DNA of 62,394 nucleotides from Rhodospirillales bacterium (lineage in GTDB: Bacteria; Pseudomonadota; Alphaproteobacteria; Reyranellales; Reyranellaceae), in contig JACPOB010000040.1 in assembly GCA_016185145.1 (NCBI GenBank), positions 1 through 62,394 on the forward strand, given 5' to 3'. Both the position numbers and the translations under genes were made by a program. This document shows, one piece after another, positions 55,698 through 62,394 of the stretch; the stretch's first letter is position 1; every line of letters begins with the position of its first letter. A model generated the notes under the pieces. That model saw only the letters and a program-made list of their open reading frames with translations. It did no database searches and was not told the origin of the DNA.

Positions 55698-56861
55698 ATG
55701 CAGGACCGTTACCTCCGAACCGGAATCTTCCTCGCGCCCTTCCATGCGCTGGGCGAGAACCCGACCCTCGCCATCGAACGCGACATGGAGCTGGTCGAGC
55801 ATCTCGACCGTCTCAACTACCACGAGGCCTGGATCGGCGAGCATCATTCGGGCGGCTTCGAGATCATCGCCTGCCCGGAGATGTTTTTAGCCGCCGCGGC
55901 CCAGCGCACGCGCAACATCCGGCTGGGCACTGGCGTGGTATCGCTGCCTTACCATCATCCGTTCACGCTGGCGTCGCGCATGATGCAGCTCGATCACATG
56001 GCGCGTGGCCGGGCGATGTTCGGCGTCGGCCCGGGCGCGCTGATCTACGATGCCGACAAGATCGGCCTGAAGGCGGCGGACCAGCGCCGGCGCATGAACG
56101 AGTCGCTCGATTGCATCATGGAGCTGATGCAGGGCGGAACCATCACCCGCCAGACCGACTGGTTCACCCTCAACAATGCCCGCCTGCAGTTGATGCCCTT
56201 CTCGCAGCCGGGCATGGAGATGGCGGTCGCCTGCTCGCGCTCGCCGGTCGGCGCCGTGGCGTCGGGCAAGCACGGCATCGGCATGCTGTCGATCGGCGGC
56301 ACTTCCGACGATGCGCTGAAGGCGCACGCCAACAACTGGGCGATCCACGAGGAGTCGGCGGCCAAGGCCGGCAAGAAGTCCGACCGCTCGAAGTGGCGCA
56401 TCGTCACCTTCGCGCATGTCGCGGAGACGCGCGAAAAGGCGCGGGCCGACATGGCCTATGGCCTGAAGGACTTCGCCCGCTACTTCACCGATGTCGCGAC
56501 CTTCCCGATCATCCCAGCCGACGTCGGCGATCCGGTCGAGTTCCTGACCAGCAGCGGGCTTGCCTGCATCGGCACGCCGGACGACTGCATCCGGCATTTC
56601 GAACGCCTGTGGCAGGGCTCGAACGGCGGCTTCGGCGCGGTCCTGATGCTCGCCCACAACTGGGCGGACTGGGAAGCGAGCAAGCGCAGCTACGAGCTGA
56701 TGGCGCGTTACGTCCATCCGCATTTCCAGCGCCAGTCGAATTCGCTGCGGGTCGCGAGCTACGACGACGCCAAGGCGAAGCATGAAACGGCCGGGGCGGA
56801 GTCCGCGCAGGCCGTGATGACCGAGATCGACAAGTACAACCAGGCAAAGGCGCGGGTGTAA
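55698..56861 (+). CDS. Luciferase-like (LLM) flavin-dependent monooxygenase
   Basis: A 387-residue TIM-barrel flavoenzyme. LVEHLDRLNYHEAWIGEHHS, IRLGTGVVSLPYHHPFTLAS and LMPFSQPGMEMAVACSRSPV match the LLM family (alkane, limonene or terpene-type monooxygenases). It needs reduced flavin from a separate reductase. With the SDR it could oxidise and process an alicyclic or terpenoid compound. Ends two bases before composite repeat A6. Confidence 0.88.
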   Translation: MQDRYLRTGIFLAPFHALGENPTLAIERDMELVEHLDRLNYHEAWIGEHHSGGFEIIACPEMFLAAAAQRTRNIRLGTGVVSLPYHHPFTLASRMMQLDHMARGRAMFGVGPGALIYDADKIGLKAADQRRRMNESLDCIMELMQGGTITRQTDWFTLNNARLQLMPFSQPGMEMAVACSRSPVGAVASGKHGIGMLSIGGTSDDALKAHANNWAIHEESAAKAGKKSDRSKWRIVTFAHVAETREKARADMAYGLKDFARYFTDVATFPIIPADVGDPVEFLTSSGLACIGTPDDCIRHFERLWQGSNGGFGAVLMLAHNWADWEASKRSYELMARYVHPHFQRQSNSLRVASYDDAKAKHETAGAESAQAVMTEIDKYNQAKARV

Positions 56862-56862
56862 G

Positions 56863-57006
56863 CGGAGCGCGGACCTCCAGGTCCGCTCATGATTCATGCT
56901 CTTCCGGACCGCGCGCATCCTTGCGCGCTCAAGAATCATGAGCGAGCCGGAGGCTCGCGGTCCGGAAGAGCATGAACCATGAGCGGACCTGCAGGTCCGC
57001 GCTCCG
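56863..57006. repeat. Composite intergenic palindrome family A, copy A6
   Basis: Outer arms CGGAGCGCGGACCTCC and the complementary right arm, with inner palindromes GGACCTCCAGGTCC, GCGCATCCTTGCGC and GAGCCGGAGGCTC, each beside a TCCGGACCGC flank. Between the convergent LLM and purB genes. Confidence 0.88.
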
Positions 57007-57007
57007 A

Positions 57008-58333
57008 TCAGCCGAACACGCGCTTGAAGATCGTGTCGACGTGCTTGGTGTGGTAGCCCATGTCGAACAGCGCGACCAGCTCGTCGTCCGACAGGAACTG
57101 CCGGATGTCCTTGTCGGCGCGGCACAACGGCAGGAACGAAGCGTTGCCGCGCCACGCCTCCATGGCATTGCGCTGGACGGCCGCATAGGACTCCTCGCGG
57201 CTCATGCCCTTCTGGGTCAGTGCAAGCATGACGCGCTGGGAGAACACCAGGCCGCCCAGTGAATCGAGGTTGCCCTTCATTCGGTCGCCGTAGACCACGA
57301 GCTGGTCGACCACCGACGTCAGCCGGTTGAGCGCGAAATCGAGAGTCACCGTGGAATCGGGCGCGATGTAGCGCTCGGCGGACGAATGCGAGATGTCGCG
57401 CTCATGCCACAGCGTCACGTTCTCCAGCGCGGGGATCACGGCGCTGCGCACCACGCGAGCGAGGCCGGTCAGGTTCTCGGTCAGCACCGGGTTGCGCTTG
57501 TGCGGCATTGCCGAGCTCCCCTTCTGGCCGGCGGAGAAGAATTCTTCCGCTTCGCGCACTTCGGTGCGCTGAAGGTGACGGATCTCGGTCGCCAGGTTCT
57601 CGATCGAGGCAGCGGTGACCGCCAACGCCGAGAAGAACACCGCGTGCCGGTCGCGTGGGATCACCTGAGTGGAGACCGGCTCGACCGCGAGCCCGAGCTT
57701 CCTGGCCACATGCTCTTCGACCCGCGGATCGACGTTGGCGAAGGTGCCGACGGCGCCCGAGATGGCGCAGGTCGCGATCTCGGCCCGCGCCGCAACCAGG
57801 CGCGCGCGGTTGCGGGCGAAGGCGGCGTAGTGGCCGGCGAGCTTCACGCCGAACGTCGTGGGCTCGGCATGGATGCCGTGGCTGCGGCCGATGGTCGGCG
57901 TGTTCCTGTGCTCCAGCGCACGCTTCTTCAGCGCGGCCAGCAGCCGGTCGACATCGCCGATCAGGATGTCGGCGGCCTCGGTGAGCTGGACGGAGAAGCT
58001 GGTGTCCAGGATGTCCGAGGAGGTCATGCCCTGGTGGATGAACCGGGAGGAGGGGCCGATGAACTCGCCCAGCCAGGTCAGGAAGGCGATCACGTCGTGC
58101 TTGGTGACCCGCTCGATGGCATCGATCTTCTCGACGTTGCCCTTGGGATCGGCCTGCAGGGCTGCCATCGCCTTCTTGCCGCCGTCCCAGATCGCCTTGG
58201 CGGCGTCTTTCGGGATGATCCCGAGCTCGGCCATGGCGTCGCAGGCATGCGCCTCGATCTCGAACCAGATGCGGAAACGGTTCTCGGGCGCCCAGATCGC
58301 GGCCATCTGCGGCCGGGTGTAGCGGGGAAGCAT
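57008..58333 (-). CDS. purB: Adenylosuccinate lyase
   Basis: Cleaves SAICAR to AICAR and adenylosuccinate to AMP. The 441-residue enzyme has the fumarase-superfamily signature GSSAMPHKRNP with the mobile catalytic Ser, TSSDILDTSFSVQL, and GRSHGIHAEPTTFG with a catalytic His. It works with purCSQL, which lie 9 kb away here rather than adjacent. ATG start. Repeat A6 follows its stop. Confidence 0.97.
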   Translation of the reverse strand: MLPRYTRPQMAAIWAPENRFRIWFEIEAHACDAMAELGIIPKDAAKAIWDGGKKAMAALQADPKGNVEKIDAIERVTKHDVIAFLTWLGEFIGPSSRFIHQGMTSSDILDTSFSVQLTEAADILIGDVDRLLAALKKRALEHRNTPTIGRSHGIHAEPTTFGVKLAGHYAAFARNRARLVAARAEIATCAISGAVGTFANVDPRVEEHVARKLGLAVEPVSTQVIPRDRHAVFFSALAVTAASIENLATEIRHLQRTEVREAEEFFSAGQKGSSAMPHKRNPVLTENLTGLARVVRSAVIPALENVTLWHERDISHSSAERYIAPDSTVTLDFALNRLTSVVDQLVVYGDRMKGNLDSLGGLVFSQRVMLALTQKGMSREESYAAVQRNAMEAWRGNASFLPLCRADKDIRQFLSDDELVALFDMGYHTKHVDTIFKRVFG

Positions 58334-58385
58334 GGCCGGCTTTTAGCCCCGAAGGGCCGGCGGCGCCATGTTAAGAAGTGTCGCC

Positions 58386-59195
58386 ATGAGTAAGACAATG
58401 ACCCCGCTGGCCCAGTGTCCGCGCGAAACCCTGGCCGCCGTCGAGGGTGTGCTGACCGACATCGACGAGACCGTCTCGACCCACTCCCAGCTCACCGCCG
58501 AGGCCTACGGCGCCATGGAGGCGCTGAAAAAGGCCGGCTTCCGCGTGATTCCAGTGACCGGCCGGCCAGCCGGCTGGTGCGACCTCATCGCCCGCTTCTG
58601 GCCGGTCGATGCCGTGGTGGGCGAGAACGGCGCGTTCTGGATGTGGCACGACGACAAGGCGCGCAAGCTCAGGACACGCTTCGTGCAGGACGAGGCCGAA
58701 CGTATCGAGGGCCGCCGGCGGTTGGAGACGGTGCGGACCGAGGTGCTGCGCGAGGTGCCGGGGGCGGGCATCGCGTCGGACCAGCCCTACCGCGCTGCCG
58801 ACCTCGCCATCGACTTTCGCGAGGACGTGCCGCCGCTGCCGCATGACGATATCCAGCGCATCGTCCGGATCTTCGAGAAGCACGGCGCGCATGCCAAGGT
58901 GAGCTCGATCCACGTCAACGGCTGGTTCGGCGATTACGACAAGCTCACGACCAGCCGCCTGATGATGGGCGAGCTGTTCGGTGTCGACGTCGACGCCACG
59001 CGCGACCGCTACGTCTTCTCCGGCGATTCACCAAACGATGCGCCGATGTTCGGCTTCTTCCCCAACGCCGTAGGCGTGGCCAACGTGCACGATTTCGCCG
59101 CCGAGATGGAGCACCTGCCGCGCTGGATCACCACGGCCCGGTCGGGCGCCGGATTCGTCGAGCTGGCCGAGGCGCTGCTGGCGGCCCGCCGATGA
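58386..59195 (+). CDS. HAD-IIB phosphatase (sucrose/MPG-phosphatase-like)
   Basis: A 269-residue haloacid-dehalogenase phosphatase. The nucleophile Asp25 and acid Asp27 lie in LTDIDETVS; a C2B cap follows; motif IV is YVFSGDSPNDAPMFG. The layout fits sucrose-6-phosphate or mannosyl-3-phosphoglycerate phosphatases. The ATG at 58386 is the best start. Its stop overlaps the next gene (ATGA). First of three HAD genes in a coupled operon; it should not be assigned a substrate. Confidence 0.88.
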   Translation: MSKTMTPLAQCPRETLAAVEGVLTDIDETVSTHSQLTAEAYGAMEALKKAGFRVIPVTGRPAGWCDLIARFWPVDAVVGENGAFWMWHDDKARKLRTRFVQDEAERIEGRRRLETVRTEVLREVPGAGIASDQPYRAADLAIDFREDVPPLPHDDIQRIVRIFEKHGAHAKVSSIHVNGWFGDYDKLTTSRLMMGELFGVDVDATRDRYVFSGDSPNDAPMFGFFPNAVGVANVHDFAAEMEHLPRWITTARSGAGFVELAEALLAARR

Positions 59196-59854
59196 CGCTT
59201 CCCAGACAGCCTGCAGCCGTCGTCTTCGACATGGACGGCCTGCTGTTCGACAGTGAACGGCTCTACGCCGAGTCGATCCTGACGGCCGCGCGCGAGGTCG
59301 GATGCGCGATGAGCCACGACGTCTTCCTCCAGCTGGTCGGCAGATCGCGGGAGGTGAACCATCGCTTCCTGCTCGACCACTATGGTGCCGATTATCCGCT
59401 CCAGGCCCTGATCGCGACCTGGGGACGGCATTTCCAGGCGCTGGCCGCAGTCGGCCTGCCGCTGAAGCCCGGCGCGGCCGAACTGCTCGATCTGCTGGAT
59501 GAGCTTGGCCTGCCGCGGGCGATCGCGACGTCATCCACGCATGCAACCGTCCGGCGCAACCTCACCTCGCTCGGCCTCGTCGACCGCTTTCACGGCGTGG
59601 TCGCGCACGGCGACTACGCCAGCGGCAAGCCGTCACCAGACCCGTTCCTCAAGGCGGCCGACCGGCTGGGTGTCGCGCCGGCGCTCTGTCTGGCGCTCGA
59701 GGATTCGCACAACGGCGTGCGATCGGCCGCGTCGGCGGGCATGATGACGATCATGGTTCCCGACCTCATCCCAGCGACCGACGAAATCCGCGCCTTGTGC
59801 ACGCTGATCGTCAGCGACCTGCACGTCGTCTGCGGTCTCGTGAGGTCGCGATGA
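59192..59854 (+). CDS. HAD-IA hydrolase, beta-phosphoglucomutase-like, copy 1
   Basis: A 220-residue HAD protein with VVFDMDGLLFD (nucleophile Asp13, Asp15), a helical C1 cap and CLALEDSHNGVRSAASAGM (motif IV). It overlaps the stop of the gene before and the start of the one after (ATGA both times). The closest pattern is the PgmB/YqaB/YcjU-like group. A tandem duplicate of the next gene. Substrate undetermined. Confidence 0.88.
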   Translation: MTLPRQPAAVVFDMDGLLFDSERLYAESILTAAREVGCAMSHDVFLQLVGRSREVNHRFLLDHYGADYPLQALIATWGRHFQALAAVGLPLKPGAAELLDLLDELGLPRAIATSSTHATVRRNLTSLGLVDRFHGVVAHGDYASGKPSPDPFLKAADRLGVAPALCLALEDSHNGVRSAASAGMMTIMVPDLIPATDEIRALCTLIVSDLHVVCGLVRSR

Positions 59855-60528
59855 TGAGGCTTCCGCGGCCGCCGGCTGCCGTCGTGTTCGACATGGACGG
59901 CCTGTTGTTCGACACCGAGCGGCTTTACGAGGAAGCCGCGCGGGCAGCGGCGGCCGAGCTCGGCCACGAGATGGACGCCGCGTTCTTTCGCAGCACGGTC
60001 GGTTTCCCTTGGCTGGCGACGCGCGCCCGGTTGATCGAGCTCTACGGCCCGACCTTCGCCGTGGACGAGTTGAGGAGCGTCGCGCGACGCATCTTCCAGG
60101 ACATGGTTGACAAGGAGCTGCCCCTCAAGCCTGGCGTCGCGGAGTTGCTCGGCCTGCTCGACGAGCTCGACTTGCCGAGGGCCATCGCCACGACCTCGGC
60201 ACGGGCAACCGTCGAGCATCACCTTGCGGCGCACGGCCTTGCTGGCCGGTTTCACCACATTGTCGCCCATGACGACTGCGTGCGGCACAAGCCTGACCCC
60301 GATCCCTTCCTGAGGGCTGCGGGCCTGTTGGGGGTGCAGCCCGAGCATTGCCTGGCGCTGGAGGATTCGCACAACGGCATCCGCGCAGCATCGGCGGCGG
60401 GCATGATGACGGTGATGGTTCCCGATCTCCTGCCGGCTACGGAGGAGATGAGGGCGCTCTGTCTGCACATTGTGGGCGACCTGCACGATGTCCGTCGCCT
60501 GTTCGAGATCGCAGCGCTATCTCCTTGA
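59851..60528 (+). CDS. HAD-IA hydrolase, beta-phosphoglucomutase-like, copy 2
   Basis: A 225-residue paralogue of the preceding gene. VVFDMDGLLFDTERLYEEAA, LALEDSHNGIRAASAAGMMT and the C-terminal GDLHDVRRLF are shared. The nucleophile is Asp14. The caps diverge in between, which suggests different phosphate substrates or mutase versus phosphatase roles. The ATG at 59851 overlaps the stop before it. Confidence 0.87.
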   Translation: MMRLPRPPAAVVFDMDGLLFDTERLYEEAARAAAAELGHEMDAAFFRSTVGFPWLATRARLIELYGPTFAVDELRSVARRIFQDMVDKELPLKPGVAELLGLLDELDLPRAIATTSARATVEHHLAAHGLAGRFHHIVAHDDCVRHKPDPDPFLRAAGLLGVQPEHCLALEDSHNGIRAASAAGMMTVMVPDLLPATEEMRALCLHIVGDLHDVRRLFEIAALSP

Positions 60529-60552
60529 TTTGCCTCCGATAGGCCGGGACCA

Positions 60553-61176
60553 TCAGCGCACCGGCGAGACCAGCAGCGAGCCGTAGCGGGTGACGCTGTC
60601 GGCCTGGCTCCACACACCCAAGGGCCCTGGCTGCGGCAGGCTGCGATCGGTGACGTCGAACAGCGGCTTGCCGTCGAGCGCCACCTCGAAGCGCTCGTTG
60701 GCGGCGATCACCCGCAGGGAATGCCATTTCCCGGCCTCGATCGGTGCCTCCTTGGCTCCGAGCTGGCTGCGCTTGGCCTTCTCCATGCGGTAGAGACGCA
60801 CCGAATTGTCCAACGCGTTGGCCCGCACGATGTAGTAGTCGCTGGCGCTCTGGGCACGGAACATCAGGCCGGCGACCTGGGCGCGGGTGCCGCTGATCGG
60901 CTTGAAACGCAGGGTGGCGTCGAAGTCGCGCGTGACCGCCTGCTGGGAAATGCACAGCGGGAAGCGAAGGTCGGTGGGATCGGCTGCCGTTTCGGACAGC
61001 GCCCAGCCGTCGGGCGCGTCGGGATCGGGGACCGGCTGCCAGTCCGGCGGCCGGCCGACGCCGGTCATCCCTTGGGTGCAGGCGACCCTGCCATCGGGCG
61101 TGGTGAGCGGCACGACGAGCTGGGCCGAAGCGGGGAAGGACAGGAAGAGCGCCGCCAGAGCGAGCAGAAATCGCAT
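60553..61176 (-). CDS. Secreted LamG/DUF1080-like protein
   Basis: A 207-residue exported protein with a signal peptide cleaved near Ala18. The mature part looks like a concanavalin-type beta-sandwich: FDATLRFKPISGTRAQVAGL, DYYIVRANALDNSVRLYRME, GKWHSLRVIAANERFEVALD. Such domains bind or trim sugars (3-keto-disaccharide hydrolase type). No catalytic residue can be assigned. The ATG at 61176 begins the signal peptide; upstream codons are shadow. Convergent with the HAD operon. Confidence 0.72.
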   Translation of the reverse strand: MRFLLALAALFLSFPASAQLVVPLTTPDGRVACTQGMTGVGRPPDWQPVPDPDAPDGWALSETAADPTDLRFPLCISQQAVTRDFDATLRFKPISGTRAQVAGLMFRAQSASDYYIVRANALDNSVRLYRMEKAKRSQLGAKEAPIEAGKWHSLRVIAANERFEVALDGKPLFDVTDRSLPQPGPLGVWSQADSVTRYGSLLVSPVR

Positions 61177-61273
61177 GATGTGAACCTGGGAAAACGCGTC
61201 GCGCTTGACCGTGGATGCGGGACGGAGGAGTTTACGCCGCGACCGAGTACGCGGAATTTTTAGGGGGGAATCA

Positions 61274-62143
61274 ATGCGACTTTGCACCATCATGAACGGC
61301 GGCAAGGCCGTGGTCGGGGTCAAGAACGACGACGGCAAGATCATCGACCTCAGCAAGCAGATGCCGCGGGGGCCCAAGACGGTGGTCGAGATCCTGGCCG
61401 GCGGCAAGAAGGTCCAGGCCGAGGTCGCCAAGGCCTGCGCCAAGCCCAAGGCCGGCGCCACGGTGTCGGCGAAGTCGGCCAAGTACCTTTGCCCGATCCC
61501 GAATCCGGGCAAGATCCTGTGCATCGGGCTCAACTACCGCAAGCACGCCGAGGAGACCGGAAACCCCATCCCGCCCTATCCCATCGTGTTCTGCCGCTTC
61601 AACAACACGCTGGCGCCGCACAACGGCAAGATGCCGATGCCGAGCCACAGCACCCAGCTCGACTGGGAGGCCGAGCTCACCATCGTGATCGGCAAGAAGT
61701 GCCGCAACGTGCCGAAGGAGAAGGCGCTCGGCGTGATCGCGGGCTACGCCTGCTTCAACGATGGCTCGGTGCGCGACTGGCAGTTCAAGGGCAGTCAATG
61801 GACGCTGGGCAAGAACTTCGACGGCACCGGCGGCTTCGGCCCCGACATCGTGACCTCCGACGAATTGCCGCCGGGTGGGGCGCCACTGCGCATCATGACC
61901 CGCGTCAACGGCGAGGTCATGCAGGACAGCAATACCGACGACCTGATCTTCGACGTGCCGACCCTGGTGCACGAAATCTCCAAGGTCATGACGCTCGACC
62001 CGGGTGACATCATCATCACGGGCACGCCCTCGGGTGTGGCTTCGGGGCGCACGCCGCCGAACTGGCTGAAGCCGGGCGACGTCTGCGAGGTCGAGATCGA
62101 GAAGATCGGCGTACTGCGCAATCCGATCGTACAGGGGGCTTAG
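61274..62143 (+). CDS. Fumarylacetoacetate hydrolase family protein
   Basis: A 289-residue FAH-fold enzyme. ILCIGLNYRKHAEETGNPIP, DWEAELTIVIG (a metal-binding glutamate region) and ITGTPSGVASGRTPPNWLKP place it with acylpyruvases and 2-hydroxyhepta-2,4-diene-1,7-dioate isomerases. GGGGGGAA precedes the ATG at 61274. It could process ring-cleavage products like those of DODA-type dioxygenases; there is no operon partner here to show this. Repeats follow the stop. Confidence 0.9.
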   Translation: MRLCTIMNGGKAVVGVKNDDGKIIDLSKQMPRGPKTVVEILAGGKKVQAEVAKACAKPKAGATVSAKSAKYLCPIPNPGKILCIGLNYRKHAEETGNPIPPYPIVFCRFNNTLAPHNGKMPMPSHSTQLDWEAELTIVIGKKCRNVPKEKALGVIAGYACFNDGSVRDWQFKGSQWTLGKNFDGTGGFGPDIVTSDELPPGGAPLRIMTRVNGEVMQDSNTDDLIFDVPTLVHEISKVMTLDPGDIIITGTPSGVASGRTPPNWLKPGDVCEVEIEKIGVLRNPIVQGA

Positions 62144-62148
62144 TTTTT

Positions 62149-62276
62149 GCCGGACCGCGGACCTGGAGGTCTGCTCATGTTCTTCCTCATGCTCCTCTCC
62201 CCCTTGGGGGAGAGGTCGGGTGAGGGGGTGATGCAGGAGAGAACCTTCGTGGTTCACCCCCTCACCTAACCTCATA
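62149..62276. repeat. Composite family A remnant and family D, copy D4
   Basis: A partial family A unit (GCCGGACCGCGGACC, inner GGACCTGGAGGTCT) is joined to a family D hairpin (CCTCTCCCCCTTGGGGGAG) and complementary tracts GGGTGAGGGGGTGA / TTCACCCCCTCACC. It shows that the families can be placed side by side in one gap. Confidence 0.75.
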
Positions 62277-62333
62277 TGGGTCACTGTTCGTCAAGGGCAT
62301 CATAGTATCCGGGCAGAGTTTCTTTGTTCGACC

Positions 62334-62394
62334 ATGGAGCCGTTTCTTCGTCCCGACCTTGCAGGCGAATGGCAGGCGCTGGGCGGAGCGGCGG
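62334..62394 (+). CDS. Possible gene start at the window edge
   Basis: An ATG at 62334 opens a frame (MEPFLRPDLAGEWQALGG...) that stays open to the end, 20 codons. No clear ribosome site is seen. Too short to assign. Confidence 0.25.
   Translation, partial: MEPFLRPDLAGEWQALGGAA

Overview
The window is 62 kb of GC-rich chromosome from an alphaproteobacterium. The markers are a DUF1476 (F1-ATPase inhibitor zeta-type) gene, the purC-purS-purQ-purL-bolA-grxD block typical of that class, and meaA (ethylmalonyl-CoA mutase). The many amidases, stand-alone ABC or TctC-type binding proteins and intergenic palindromes suggest a soil or plant-associated heterotroph. A Reyranella-like genus is a guess from gene content; no rRNA or tRNA gene was seen to test it.

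Region 1 (1-2.9 kb) looks like an accessory island. It holds the right end of an ISL3-type insertion sequence that has cut the 3' end off an AT-richer P-loop ATPase gene, a 480-base gap with two hairpins sharing one stem, and a tightly coupled operon of four small unknown genes, one of them HTH-like.

Region 2 (2.9-20.6 kb) is catabolic and envelope-related. A coupled operon of a TTC38-like TPR protein and two amidases faces an orphan TctC binding protein. Then come two tandem secreted Cys/His proteins, a DUF4743-type Nudix hydrolase, a hotdog protein, meaA, a DUF898/M48 peptidase pair followed by a STAS-like and an ATP-grasp gene, an enolase-superfamily dehydratase overlapping a c-type cytochrome, and citramalate synthase.

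Region 3 (20.6-43.9 kb) is transport, translation and small-molecule metabolism. An EmrA/EmrB pump has an internal deletion and frameshift in emrA. A xylose-type ABC importer has a single ATPase domain and its own LacI regulator. trmJ, osmC and rpsD follow, then an RND adaptor and pump, an amidase/acetyltransferase/HpxZ-like/amidohydrolase run, an FAD oxidoreductase, an NMT1-type binding protein, a divergent HxlR/flavodoxin pair, a family-5 binding protein and a DODA-type dioxygenase.

Region 4 (43.9-62.4 kb) holds the purine block (grxD, bolA, purL, purQ, purS, purC, and purB 9 kb away). It is broken up by a diiron protein, an enoyl-CoA hydratase, a methyltransferase/glycosyltransferase pair, a Tat-exported carbonic-anhydrase-like protein overlapping a MaoC-like hydratase, an SDR and a flavin monooxygenase. 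It ends with three coupled HAD phosphatase genes and a fumarylacetoacetate-hydrolase-family gene.

The most striking non-coding signal is at least four families of intergenic palindromic repeats (called A to D here). A and B occupy every convergent intergenic gap longer than 60 bases (eight of eight), and two of the three C copies lie in divergent gaps. Family A is modular: a fixed flank around an inner palindrome whose two arms vary together.
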